Below, piece by piece: positions 23,727 through 34,704 of a stretch of 64,000 bases of DNA; position 1 is the stretch's first letter, and the number at the start of each line of letters is the position of its first letter. The position numbers and the translations under genes were made by a program. The notes under the pieces were generated by a model, which was not told the origin of the DNA, ran no database searches, and saw only the letters and a program-made list of their open reading frames with translations. Source of the stretch: Leucaena leucocephala (taxonomy: Eukaryota; Streptophyta; Magnoliopsida; Fabales; Fabaceae); contig CM073547.1 in NCBI GenBank assembly GCA_037074615.1, forward strand, positions 3,658,001 to 3,722,000. Reading direction: 5' to 3'.

Positions 23727-26700
23727 ATGCCGCCTAGACGAGTTCAGTCTAGAGGGAGCTCTAGGGCTTCGGATCAAGGCTCTGCTCAGCGAAGTGATTT
23801 GCCTCCTCGAGGCCGAGGACAGGGTCGTAGGGGTGCTAGGGTTCGGGGAGGTCGACCCCTTAGACCTCTTCAGGAAATTCTATCTGAGGCAGAACCATCG
23901 CATCCACAGTCTCCTGAGATCTCTACGTCCTCTAGGCATGAGACTCAGGTAGAGACACCCCAGGTTATAGAGGAAGAATCCATCGCAGTCAGGCTATCAG
24001 AGTTTATAAAGTTGGATCCTCCGAAGTTCTCAGGGTTTGATTCTCGAGAGGAACCCATTGAGTTTCTGGAAGGAATTGAGAAGAGATGCCGGGCTTTGAG
24101 ATGCTTAGATGTGCAATACGTGGAGTTTGCCTTGTTTCGACTTGAGGGGATTGCGAATGCGTGGAGTAAGACGGTACCAGGATTTCAGGGCGATAGAGTA
24201 TCATTATTGTCATGGGCAGATTTTAAGGATCTTTTCCTGAAGCGTTTTCTTCCCCAGAGCAAGAAGGATGCTAGAGTTAAAGAATTTCTTATGTTGAAGT
24301 GTACTTCTGGGATGTCTGTGGCTGAGTATGACAGAAGATTTACAGAACTTTCATCGTATGCATCTACCTTGATTCCGTCGGAGAGGGATAGAATCGGCAG
24401 GTTTATTCAGGGATTACCGATACATATTCATGATGCTGTGGCCCCGATGCTGAATCATTTTGCTTCTTATGCTGATGTGGTTGACTGTGCTTTGAGAATT
24501 GAGTTGAGGCACATTGAAGAAGAAGGGGTTTCTAAGAAGCAGAAGACTGGGAATGAAAGGTTCCAAGGATCATTTAAGGGTAACCGCCCTCAGGGCCAAC
24601 CCTCGTCAGCTGATATGCGGCCAGCGCCCAGATCTTATAGATCTTCTGGGGGCATTCCAGATTCGGGACCAAAGTTTGGAGGTACTAGACCTCAGTCTGG
24701 AGGAAGTCAGTCTAGTTATTCCAGGCCTACCTGTAATATGTGTGGGAAGCACCATTCAGGGGTTTGTCTGAAGTCCTTGGGGGTGTGTTATGGTTGTGGG
24801 CAGCCGGGTCACATGAAGAAAGAGTGTCCGTTTGCTCAATCAACCTCGAGTTATGGATCAGCTAGACCTTCTCCCCACCCTTCTACTTTTGCAGCTCCGT
24901 CTGTGGGAGCAACTTCTGCCTCTATGGGTAGAGGTACATCAGGACGACCTCCAAAGAAGAGAGCACAACCTTCAGGCCAAGGTCAAGCTAGGGTTTACGC
25001 AATGACAAGGCAAGATGCTCGGGCTTCTAATGCTGTGGTCACAGGTATTATCTCTATATGTTTTCAAAAGGCTTATGCATTGTTTGACCCTGGTTCGACA
25101 CACTCTTATATTTTAAAATATTTTGCTAAGATGATGGATAAGAATTCAGTTAGACTTGATTGTCCTTTCACTGTGGCTACCCCTGTTGGGGAATCTTTGT
25201 CAGTTTCACAAGTGTACAAATCTTGTGAAGTGTCTGTTGAGGGTAGAGAAAGTTTTGTCGATTTGATGATACTTGATATGATAGACTTTGATGTCATACT
25301 GGGCATGGATTGGTTAGCTTCATGCTATGCTTCGGTGGATTGTCACCTGAAAGTGGTAAAGTTTAACTTTCCGGGTGAAACTTCGTTTGTGTTGTTTGGA
25401 AATGAAGTAGATAAGCCAACAAGCTTAATCTCTGCTTTAAAAGCCCAGCAAATGTTGGCAAAAGGTTGTCAGGGATTTTTGGCGGTAATCCAAGATGTTG
25501 ATAGTCCTATTGTCAGCTTAGACCAAATTCCTATTGTTCAGGAATTTCCTGATGTTTTTCCGGAGGAATTGCCGGGATTACCCCCAGATCGAGAGATAGA
25601 ATTTAGTATTGACGTCATTCCTGGTACGCAGCCAATTTCTATTCCGCCCTATAGAATGGCGCCGTCTGAGTTAAGGGAATTAAAAAGTCAGTTGCAAGAA
25701 TTGCTAGATAAGGGGTTCGTACGACCTAGTACTTCTCCTTGGGGTGCACCAGTGTTATTTGTCAAGAAGAAGGATGGATCGATGAGATTGTGCATTGATT
25801 ATCGACAGCTTAACAAGGTGACAGTAAAGAACAAGTACCCGTTGCCGCGCATCGATGATTTGTTTGATCAGTTGCAAGGAGCGCAGTACTTTTCAAAAGT
25901 AGACCTGCGATCAGGGTATCATCAGTTGAAGATTAAGAAGGAAGACATTCCAAAAACAGCATTTAGGACTCGTTATGGTCATTATGAATTTTTAGTAATG
26001 TCCTTTGGTTTGACAAATGCTCCTGCGGCATTCATGGATTTAATGAATCGAGTATTCAGAGAATTCCTGGATAAGTTTGTGATCGTGTTCATTGATGATA
26101 TCCTGGTTTATTCCAAGAGTGAGGAAGAGCATGAACATCATTTGCGGATAGTGTTGCAGAGATTGAGAGAACATCAGCTCTATGCTAAACTTTCCAAGTG
26201 TGAGTTTTGGTTAACTGAGGTCACTTTCTTAGGGCATGTGGTGTCGAGAGATGGCATCCAAGTTGATCCTAGTAAGGTTGAGGCAGTTAAAAGCTGGCCA
26301 CGACCTACTACGGTAACGGAGATTCGGAGTTTCTTAGGACTTGCAGGATATTATCGCCGTTTTGTTCAGGATTTTTCAAGAATAGCAGCTCCGATGACAA
26401 GGCTAACCCAAAAGAATGTGAAATTCGTGTGGGATGAGAAATGCGAGGCAAGTTTTCAAAAGTTAAAGGAATCTTTGACCTCTGCTCCAGTGCTAAGTTT
26501 ACCTTCCGGAGTTGGTGGGTATACTGTGTATTGTGATGCTTCTCGGATTGGGCTAGGCTGTGTGTTAATGCAAGATGGTCGAGTTATTGCCTATGCCTCT
26601 AGAAAGCTTAAGTTGCATGAGCAGAATTATCCAACTCATGATTTAGAGATGGCTGCGGTGGTGTTTGCTTTAAAGATTTGGAGACATTATCTGTACGGAG

Positions 26701-28436
26701 AAACCTGTGAGATTTTCACGGATCACAAAAGCCTTAAGTACATCTTTGAGCAGAAGGATTTGAATCTCAGACAGAGAAGGTGGATGGAGTTGTTAAAGGA
26801 TTATGATTGTACGATTTTGTATCATCCGGGAAAGGCGAATGTAGTAGCTGACGCTCTAAGTAGAAAGTCTATGGGCAGCTTAGCACACATAAAGATTGAA
26901 AGAAGACAGTTGGTTCAAGAGATTCATAAAGTGGAACAAGAGGGAGTCGTATTTGAAATTGCTGATAAGGGAGTACTTTTGGCTCATTTGCAAGCTCATT
27001 CCTCATTATGTGATCAGATTAAGGAAGCTCAGTATTCAGACCCGAAGTTATGCGAGTTGAGGGATTCAGTTAAAGACAGAAGTAATTCGAAATTTAGGAT
27101 TGATCAGGAAGGTGTTTTGAGGTTCGAGGGTAGAATTTGTGTGCCACAAGTTCAGGAGTTGAGAAGGCTAATTCTTGAAGAAGCTCATCATTCTGCCTAT
27201 ACTATCCACCCTGGTATAACTAAGATGTACCAAGATTTGAAACAGTTGTTTTGGTGGCATGGTATGAAGAATGATGTGGCGAATTTTGTTGCACATTGTT
27301 TAGTGTGCCAACAAGTTAAGGCGGAACATCAGAAGCCGGCAGGACCGTTACAACGGTTGGAAATACCTGAATGGAAGTGGGAAAACATAGCTATGGATTT
27401 TATCGTGGGATTGCCCCGTACTGCTAAAGGTTTTGATTCTATTTGGGTAATTGTTGATAGATTGACCAAGTCTGCTCATTTTCTACCAGTAAAGACGACG
27501 TACAGTGCAGCTAGATACGCTGAGATTTACATTGAGGAGATCTTGCGGTTACACGGAGTCCCAGTATCTATTATTTCAGATAGAGGGCCCCAGTTCACTT
27601 CTCAATTTTGGAAATCGTTTCAGAAAGCTTTGGGCACTCGATTGAATCTTAGCACTGCTTTTCATCCTCAGACTGATGGACAGTCAGAGAGGACAATTCA
27701 GATAGTTGAGGATATGTTGAGGTCCTGTGTCATGGATTTTGGCGGAAGTTGGGACAAACATTTACCATTGGTAGAATTTGCCTATAATAACAGTTATCAA
27801 TCAAGTATTCAAATGGCACCATTTGAGGCGTTGTACGGGAGGCAGTGTAGATCTCCAATTGGATGGTTCGAAGTTGGAGACGGAATGATATTAGGGCCTG
27901 ATTTGGTTCAAGATGCTAAAGAAAAGGTGAAGGTGATTCAACAGAAGTTGTTGGCGGCTCAAAGTCGACAGAAATCTTATGTAGATCATCGTCGTAGGGA
28001 ATTGGAGTTCATGGCCGGAGATAAAGTGTTTTTAAGAGTGTCACCAATGAAAGGGGTTATGAGATTTGGTAAAAAGGGTAAGTTAAGTCCGAGGTTTATC
28101 GGCCCTTTTGAGATTTTGGATAAAGTAGGTGCAGTAGCTTATCGATTAGCCTTACCACCAGAGCTATCAGGGATACATCCGGTGTTTCATGTATCGATGT
28201 TGCGAAAGTACTTGTATGATCCATCTCATGTTGTTGAATATCAGGAAGTTCAGGTGAACGAGGACCTGTCTTTTGATGAATATCCATTGGCCATTATTGA
28301 TCGGCAAGTGAAGAAGTTGCGGTCGAAGGAGATTCCTTCAGTAAAGGTGTTATGGCGAAACCACTCAGAGGAAGAAGCTACTTGGGAGTTGGAGGCTGAG
28401 ATGCGAATCAAATACCCACAATTATTTCAGAACTAA
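23727..28436 (+). CDS. Gypsy gag-pol polyprotein (1569 aa)
   Basis: This single frame encodes all parts needed for copy-and-paste movement. It starts MPPRRVQ with a basic, Arg-rich N-terminus. A gag capsid region follows (about residues 95-260, with LFLKRFLPQS), then a CCHC knuckle (CYGCGQPGHMKKEC, about 350-365). The protease has FDPGSTHSYI (about 452). Reverse transcriptase spans about 620-790 with FIDDILVYS as the catalytic box. RNase H begins near YTVYCDAS (about 930), with TDHKSL downstream. The integrase has an HHCC finger (CLVCQQ, about 1195) and a D,D-35-E core (ISDRGPQFTSQFW, then AFHPQTDGQSERT). The C-terminal tail holds a chromodomain-like segment ending KYPQLFQN. I see no stop, frameshift or missing catalytic residue. 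Residue positions are approximate. Confidence 0.96.
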   Translation: MPPRRVQSRGSSRASDQGSAQRSDLPPRGRGQGRRGARVRGGRPLRPLQEILSEAEPSHPQSPEISTSSRHETQVETPQVIEEESIAVRLSEFIKLDPPKFSGFDSREEPIEFLEGIEKRCRALRCLDVQYVEFALFRLEGIANAWSKTVPGFQGDRVSLLSWADFKDLFLKRFLPQSKKDARVKEFLMLKCTSGMSVAEYDRRFTELSSYASTLIPSERDRIGRFIQGLPIHIHDAVAPMLNHFASYADVVDCALRIELRHIEEEGVSKKQKTGNERFQGSFKGNRPQGQPSSADMRPAPRSYRSSGGIPDSGPKFGGTRPQSGGSQSSYSRPTCNMCGKHHSGVCLKSLGVCYGCGQPGHMKKECPFAQSTSSYGSARPSPHPSTFAAPSVGATSASMGRGTSGRPPKKRAQPSGQGQARVYAMTRQDARASNAVVTGIISICFQKAYALFDPGSTHSYILKYFAKMMDKNSVRLDCPFTVATPVGESLSVSQVYKSCEVSVEGRESFVDLMILDMIDFDVILGMDWLASCYASVDCHLKVVKFNFPGETSFVLFGNEVDKPTSLISALKAQQMLAKGCQGFLAVIQDVDSPIVSLDQIPIVQEFPDVFPEELPGLPPDREIEFSIDVIPGTQPISIPPYRMAPSELRELKSQLQELLDKGFVRPSTSPWGAPVLFVKKKDGSMRLCIDYRQLNKVTVKNKYPLPRIDDLFDQLQGAQYFSKVDLRSGYHQLKIKKEDIPKTAFRTRYGHYEFLVMSFGLTNAPAAFMDLMNRVFREFLDKFVIVFIDDILVYSKSEEEHEHHLRIVLQRLREHQLYAKLSKCEFWLTEVTFLGHVVSRDGIQVDPSKVEAVKSWPRPTTVTEIRSFLGLAGYYRRFVQDFSRIAAPMTRLTQKNVKFVWDEKCEASFQKLKESLTSAPVLSLPSGVGGYTVYCDASRIGLGCVLMQDGRVIAYASRKLKLHEQNYPTHDLEMAAVVFALKIWRHYLYGETCEIFTDHKSLKYIFEQKDLNLRQRRWMELLKDYDCTILYHPGKANVVADALSRKSMGSLAHIKIERRQLVQEIHKVEQEGVVFEIADKGVLLAHLQAHSSLCDQIKEAQYSDPKLCELRDSVKDRSNSKFRIDQEGVLRFEGRICVPQVQELRRLILEEAHHSAYTIHPGITKMYQDLKQLFWWHGMKNDVANFVAHCLVCQQVKAEHQKPAGPLQRLEIPEWKWENIAMDFIVGLPRTAKGFDSIWVIVDRLTKSAHFLPVKTTYSAARYAEIYIEEILRLHGVPVSIISDRGPQFTSQFWKSFQKALGTRLNLSTAFHPQTDGQSERTIQIVEDMLRSCVMDFGGSWDKHLPLVEFAYNNSYQSSIQMAPFEALYGRQCRSPIGWFEVGDGMILGPDLVQDAKEKVKVIQQKLLAAQSRQKSYVDHRRRELEFMAGDKVFLRVSPMKGVMRFGKKGKLSPRFIGPFEILDKVGAVAYRLALPPELSGIHPVFHVSMLRKYLYDPSHVVEYQEVQVNEDLSFDEYPLAIIDRQVKKLRSKEIPSVKVLWRNHSEEEATWELEAEMRIKYPQLFQN

Positions 28437-28472
28437 GGTGTGCATATTTTCAAATTCGGAGGACCGAATTTC

Positions 28473-28487
28473 TTAAGAGGGGAAGAA
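28473..28487 (+). other. Polypurine tract
   Basis: The purine-rich run aagaggggaagaa lies directly before the 3' LTR, where plus-strand DNA synthesis is primed. Confidence 0.85.
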
Positions 28488-31378
28488 TGTTATGATCAGG
28501 AATTTAGTTAACATATATGTATATTCAGTGTAGAATATTTCGAATGAGAAGTGTTAGCTGAGTGGTTCACGTGGCGAAGGGGAAACCATCCGGCCAGGGT
28601 TCGAGTCGCAGCGAAAGCGGAGGTGAATTGTTTTTTTCTCAGACGCGTGAAATTACCATTTTGCCCCTCTGTCTATTTCCACCGAATCCTCTGCTCTTCT
28701 TCATCATTTTCTTCTTTCTTCCTGCGAGCCGCGAACAGAGACGGCAGGCTGCAGCGTGGGCAGGTGCGGGACGGCAGGAGCTCAGCGTGCGGCGTGGGAG
28801 AAGAGTACACGGCACGGAGAGTCTCGGTCATCATCTTTATGAAGCTTTCCGCCCCGCTCTCCTTCTTTTTCTGTCGGCAATGACGCTGCTGTGAGAGGGA
28901 GAATGGAAGGCGCAGGAGTGTTGCAAGCTTAGTGAGCTGGGTGCTAGCGCCAGTGGTTACTTCTTCCGGTAAACCACCCTCGTGGTTGTTGTCGTCGCCG
29001 TGTTGCAGCTGTTCGTCACCGTTCTTTGCTACTGTAGCAAGTCTCTGCTACTGTAGCAAGTCTTCGAATTCAATTTCCAGGTTGCTCTTCGGTGGTCGGC
29101 TCTGTGGACGCTGTGAGTAAGCTTCTTAAACCATAATCCATATTCAAATTCTTTCGTTTCTTTCCAGCTAGTTATCTTGAGCAGTTGAGCTCACTCCGTT
29201 CAGTTTGGACTCCGGTGTTCCCCTGTTTTGGGGTGTCATTGTTAGGACCGACGACTGTTCTCATCGCTGTCATCTATTGTCACCGTAGCAACTTTATATC
29301 TTTGGCATTCTTCTCTGTCGCTGCTTTGCAGTGCTTCGCGGGGAGGGTGTGTGATCTCTGGGTTTAGGAAAGGAAGGAAGTATGGAAGAATGAAGGATGT
29401 TGGAGTTGCATAACCTCCATGGAATTTTAACAGTGCGTGGTATGTTGTCGGAACTCTCTTCTTCTGTTGTTTGTGGACATTGCTGCTGTGTGTATGAGTA
29501 TGTTAAGCCATTGTTCTGTTAAGACCGCTGTCCAAAGAAATGATTTATGTTACTGTTGGAAACGATTGTATATATGCATGTGTGCTGTCAATGGTTATGA
29601 ACAATGAGCATTCCTGTCACTTTGTTTCTGTGGATTGTGCACTGTGTATGCTGCTGAGGTGTGTGCGTGGTTATGTTGACAAAGGAATGAGGTTACGGTT
29701 ATGAGTTAGAAGAAAGAAGATAAAGGAAATAGAGTTGCTTTTGATAGGAATAAGATAATCTGGAAGTATGAAAACTGGAAATGTGTATGTTTCAACCCAG
29801 ATTACTTTTGGAAGTAACTATATTATGTGTGAAAGCTTGCTGTTTTGGGAAGAAATGGAGAAGGAGATAATGTGAAATATTTAGAATATTCAAGTATTAA
29901 CAAGTATTTGTGTGACTTATGGTGATTGGGTTAAATCAAAAGCACTATGAGATAAAAGAGCTGAATGTCACTCTTGGATGGAATATGGAATTTAACAGTT
30001 TGGAAAAGAAATAAAGATAAGACTTTTAGTGAATGATTATGGCTGTTTGCAAAGATTAAAACTGTTCAAATTGTGGTTTTTGTCTGTTAGCTCATGGAAT
30101 GCTTTATTTTCGGGATTTAGGGAAATGAAGGGAGATTGATATTCTAAAGCTTAGAGCAAGAATAAATTATATTTAGAGAATTCCAGGTGAGTGAATAACG
30201 TTCCCTAAAATTTACATTTTTCAAATGCATTGTTATTTCAAATGATGAATTTCAAATATGGATTTCGGAAAGCAAGTTTTATGAAAGTATGGTTTAAATC
30301 GTTAGAAATGATTTTCTCTCGATTAATTTACAAAAGATTACGATTATGCATGAAAATGGATAAAGAGGCTTTAGAAAAAGATTTGACAGTGAACTGATGT
30401 TATTCATGAAATATTTTTCTGTGAATTGCATATGTTTTTACAGTAACTTGATTTTGTATATTCATGCTGGGGTAACAGAAATTTAAAGTGACTTTATCAA
30501 TGATTATGATATTTGAAACGATTGAGATTATGTTATGTGAAAAGGACCCCACGCATGATAGAAACGTTTTAGGACGGAATACAGAACGCTGGTTGCTAAC
30601 AGCAGTACTGTTAGTCCTTGGTGCACCTTGGTACTCGAGCTCGACAGATTGTGGCATAGCCACCAGAATTATTTCGTGGGATTCGTTCTCGCGACAGTTT
30701 GTGGCCTTGAGCCACCAGAATTATTTCGTGGGATTTATTCTCGCGACAGTTTGTGGCATAGCCACCAGAATTATTTCGTGGGATTCGTTCTCGCGACAGT
30801 TAGTGGCTTCGAGCCACCAGAATGGTTAGTTACCCTCGTGGACTGTGTGTCCACGTCTGTTTTCGTTCTGTTGAAGTCCTACAGAAAGATCATGGTTATG
30901 AAAAGATTGTTTTGGATCAGTTATGTGAAACAGTTAGTTCATACGGTTATTTCCCCTGAAATACAAATGTTTATGAAAAGGTTTGCATTAGATTATGAAG
31001 TGTTAAGAAAATACATTTTTAAGATAATTATGCATTGTTTATTTTCCGCATTCTTATAAATCATGTTTTTGGGACGTTATTCACGAGTAGATTTTTGGCT
31101 TCAGATAGTGCAGGTGACCCTATTTCTCCAGCTGAGCGGTAAAGAGCCTTGCTGTTGATCCGAAGTTTCATTTGATAAGAACTACTTTTGATGTAATTGC
31201 TTCTTAAGAACTTTAATTATTTTGGAAAGGAAAGTGCTCTGCATGAACCTTAGAAAATGTTTGTATGATTTTGAAAAATGCTATGGAGAATTAATGGTTT
31301 TACTTAAAATGATAGGCTTTCAGAATATGATGTATTCATATTCTGTGCCGGTCACGGTCCAGAAATAGGGACGTGACA
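28488..31378 (+). repeat. 3' LTR of the Gypsy element
   Basis: The LTR is 2891 bp, the same length as the 5' LTR. I found five differences (5' LTR base, then 3' LTR base): 21,406 G/29,263 A; 22,201 G/30,058 A; 22,627 C/30,484 T; 22,719 A/30,576 G; 23,240 A/31,097 G. All are transitions. The 50-52-bp tandem array recurs at 30,658-30,825. Confidence 0.95.
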
Positions 31379-31383
31379 CGACA
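31379..31383. repeat. Target site duplication CGACA, right copy
   Basis: This is an exact repeat of 20,626-20,630 on the far side of the element. Confidence 0.95.
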
Positions 31384-31578
31384 TCAATGGAATGTTGTGA
31401 TATTAATAACAGTGTTACATTAACAAGGCATCCCAGCAGCATCACTCCCGAACAACTGTTGAGCTATCTGCCATTAAATGAGAATATTCCTTCAGTTTCA
31501 ATTCTAAGTGCACTTAATGAAGTCTCTCCTGGATGTTTCTGTGTAAAGAATCTACCTGACTTTATGATAAACCCCTGA
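31384..31578 (+). pseudogene. TNL-1 exon 5, 3' end cut off by the Gypsy element
   Basis: Reading across the insertion in the exon 5 frame (codon ending at 20,630, next codon at 31,384) gives an open frame to the TGA at 31,576-31,578. The stranded part begins SMECCDINN and has PSSIT near 31,435. It aligns with TNL-2 SMEYCC and PSSIT at the same place in its post-LRR domain. So the gene was open before insertion, with a predicted length of 913 residues. In its present state the segment has no promoter or upstream exons of its own. Confidence 0.85.
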
Positions 31579-32265
31579 CGACGCTACAAGTTGTCCGGTG
31601 GAGTAGGAGTTGATTTTTTAGGAAAGAGAACTGGATATGGATATGGATATATGGAACGTCCACGTTTTGCTTAAAGGAGGGGTCTGATGTTATAATTGAT
31701 AAATAAAAACGCTCACTGAGAAAACAAACGGAGTTCTTCGTCTTGTTTTCAGTGTATAAAAATAAAAAAAGGAGGTCTTTGTCTCCCTCAAACGCATCAA
31801 GCTTCAGCTTCGGCTTCAGTCACAATCAAGCCTTGGCGTCTTCATCATCGTCGGTCCATCATCTAGGGGTTCGAAGGTCGAGTTTTTGCTGTAAGGATTG
31901 GTGCTTGATCAATGTAATTCCTTCAGAGTTCCCTTCTCATAAATCATGGTAATATTGTCTTGCTTTGGTTTAGATTCTACAATAACTGCTCAAGAATCCT
32001 GTATGCCTAAAGGGAATTCTGTTTTTCTTGATTCAGGAGCTTGGGGGAAGTAGAAATTTTCTTCCAGGTGTCTGTCTGGTTGGCACCTTTTGTATTAAAT
32101 TTTATTAGATTAATAAGTAATTGAATTATGTCTATACCATCTTAAACTTTGTATCTACTGTTATTTCTTTGAGTCTTATATTTATATAGTTTATTTATAA
32201 AGTTTTAGTGGATAGGGTAATGAAACAATATATAAATATTATAATATCTACACTGATTGTGTGCA
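31579..32265. other. TNL-1 3' flank, unassigned
   Basis: No clear gene was found. An open frame at 31,743-31,952 is Ser-rich and followed by a possible splice donor, but I recognise no product and would not call it a gene. Confidence 0.35.
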
Positions 32266-32626
32266 GATGAGTTGTTAAAAATAGATTCATTTACACTGGA
32301 CGTAATTATAACTAGTATATGAAATTCATTCATCTACAGCGGATATGTACAAAATTGGTATAGAAAATATATTCATTTACACCAGATGTCCTTACAATTG
32401 GTGTAACTATTAATAAATTTTACATCTGACATCAAAAGGGACTAGTTTAAAAGTTAAGAAAATGAGTCTTCTACGCCTTATTTTCATAATGGTTTAGAAA
32501 AAAAATTTCTTTTACACTAGTGTACTGCCTAGTTTAGAAAGTATATAATTTTTATACGGTCTAAATCTACACTAGATCCTTGTGCACCATTTTAAACCGA
32601 TTTAAAAAATATTTTTTGTAGTAGTT
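32266..32626 (-). mobile_element. Possible CACTA-type transposon end
   Basis: The right border reads ttttttgtagtag, near the reverse complement of the CACTACAA end of En/Spm (CACTA) elements. Inside are loosely repeated motifs (attcatttacactgg, attcatctacagcgg, attcatttacaccag) like the subterminal repeats of such elements. No transposase or second end was found. Confidence 0.3.
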
Positions 32627-33344
32627 ACATACCTGTAATTACTATTAATTCTGGATGTAGTTTCTGTCTTTTGGTGTAATGAGGCTGATTATAGTTGTTT
32701 CTCCAAACAAGTGTGCATAGCATTCATCAAAGGCTATGATATAGGCAAATTTCTAGATGACCCAGAAGCAAGAACCAAGAGCATAGAACAAAACGAGAAA
32801 ACCCAAATGAAATTGAAATCCTCCCATGCTCTTCTTGGTTTTTTTTTTAAATGTTGATTTTCAAATCAAAAGGGCTTTCGTGTTGTGGCTATTTATGCTC
32901 TTCCCTGTATGCATAAGATATAAGAATCAAGACATAGAGAAGAAGAATGCAGAGGAGGGGAGAGAGGGGTCGATTATAGTTGTATCTGATGACAGTGGAT
33001 GTGCATTAAAGAAGGTCGCTTGTTTTCTCAGTGATTGTTTTTTCCTTAAATTATAACATCAATTAGAACCCTCTTCTGTGCAAAAAAACGTTGACGTTTT
33101 ATGTAAGTGGAGGGAAATGGACGGGAACCTAAGGGGAGATACCCCTCGCCCTACCTATGGATATTCTACTAAACATGAATTGGCAATCATGATCACAATG
33201 ACACAACATTTTTAGAACACCAATATATATATAAAATTTATTTTGCATGATTATTTGGATCTGAAACATATGCATACACAAGTCATACAAAATAAATTAC
33301 AATAAAAAAATTTCACTTACCCTTGTCGTAAATTCAACTGGCGA
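32627..33344. other. Intergenic DNA, unassigned
   Basis: The stretch from 32,690 to 33,055 is less AT-rich and has a short open frame at 32,826-33,056 with no recognisable product. Nothing else is seen. Confidence 0.35.
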
Positions 33345-33540
33345 AGGGGTAAGATATGCGACCATTTAGAGTATGTTCGATCCTTAGGGAATACCATTTT
33401 GTTGTGATTCTAGTTGCGATACGCATTCTAACTCTTAGATATTTAAGTTTATGTTTGAAGGTAATTGATAGTTCGCCCTACCTGATATTGATATCGTCTA
33501 AAAAGAAAGAAGATTTTGTTATACCTTTAGAATGTGAGTG
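33345..33540 (-). repeat. Dispersed repeat family B, inverted copy
   Basis: The reverse complement follows 5530-5760 block by block: gatatcaatatcaggtaggg against gatactaatgtcaagcagga, then taagagttagaatgc against taagagttaggatac, then gatcgaacatactctaaat against gatcgaatatattctaaat. Confidence 0.55.
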
Positions 33541-33804
33541 AGCCTAATTCATTTTTAAAAAAAAAATTGTACTAAAAAAATAATTTACTTAGATATTTTG
33601 CACTAGTCCATCCTGTTTAGGCAGTGTGGGCCATGGTGGGCTAACACAAAAATTAATGTATTAAATTTCTTCACTTGAAATAAAAATACTGAATCTCTCA
33701 ACACACAAAGAACTATATCATGAGATTTCAATAGTTTTAAATTGTATGTGCAACCTAACTTGACTTTCAATCATTATTATATATATATCATCTCACACGT
33801 CTTC

Positions 33805-34235
33805 ATAATTTAAAAAGGTTATTGTCGTTACTAATTAACATCTTTTGGCAATAATGCACCTAATTAATATTTTACTGTATTATTATTGCAGGTAATTTCG
33901 TACTGAACATCTTGATGTGATATATAATTTTATAATTTAAAGTTGGAGGGACCATCTCCTGAAATTATTACATATTATATTCACTTTCCCATGTCCATAA
34001 CAAACGAGCCGCCTCTCTTCATTTAATAAAAAGAAAACCTCTCTCCATAAAATTCGGGAGGAAAAAAGAAAGAGACCTCTCGTATGGTTGGTTTTGTGTA
34101 ATTTCAACGAAATATAAACAGTTTTTAATAATCTGATCGTCATTTTAAGAGAGACTCGTGTAATTTTTCGAATTAAAAGGGTTAATATGCAATTCCCCTC
34201 ATGAAGCTTTCCAGCAGTTGCAAACGCGTGAAAAC
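33805..34235 (-). repeat. Dispersed repeat family C, inverted copy
   Basis: The reverse complement aligns with 8090-8570 through ggtctctttctttttttcc, caggagatggtccctcc, cacatcaagatgttca and attgccaaaagatgtt. An internal open frame (33,937-34,143, minus) is not conserved as protein. Confidence 0.55.
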
Positions 34236-34700
34236 TTTGGGGAGGAAATTACACACAATATTTTAGTAGGAGTAAAATTTTAGTCTAGACATGAGCACTG
34301 AAACTGGTTGTCTGGTTCTACTCCAGTCAACTACTTTTATTTATTAACCATTATTCTGTGTTATTTTTTTTTAGTTATTCACTTGATTTATCATAGTTTT
34401 ATTTTTATTATATTCGGATCTGATCTATATCGCGCACTTGGCTATAGTAGGTGAGTTTTTTAACAAAGATTTTCTACATATACTAAAGTTTAAACTCAAC
34501 CTCATTTAAATGATATTAAACTACTTATTATTTAAATTAACTTCCATTGATATTATTTGATATTATTAGTAATTGATTATTCTGTTTCGTAGAAATGTAG
34601 GCCCATAATGTATGGAATGACCCATAGGCAGTGGATATAAGTATTTGGTGGTACTTTCTTATATATACATCTCTCTCTCTCTATATATACACGTGTGGAG
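34236..34700. other. AT-rich intergenic DNA
   Basis: No gene or repeat was recognised, apart from a ctctctctctctatatata run at about 34,671-34,690. Confidence 0.35.
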
Positions 34701-34704
34701 AAAC

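Larger units (their letters stand above)
20631..31378 (+). mobile_element. Complete Ty3/Gypsy LTR retrotransposon, Tekay/Del-like chromovirus
   Basis: The element is 10,748 bp long and inserted in exon 5 of TNL-1 in the same orientation. It has two 2891-bp LTRs (TG...CA ends), a 5-bp target duplication, a primer site for initiator Met tRNA, one gag-pol frame in the order gag, protease, RT, RNase H, integrase, chromodomain-like tail, and a polypurine tract before the 3' LTR. The domain order and the tail (VKVLWRNHSEEEATWELE) point to the Tekay/Del lineage of chromoviruses. The two LTRs differ at only five sites that I found, all transitions, so insertion is recent. Everything needed for autonomous movement appears present. 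Confidence 0.95.

Noticed and set aside
31743..31952. Possible small gene after TNL-1
   Set aside because: It is Ser-rich, unlike anything I know, and lacks supporting exons; noted only as an unassigned frame.
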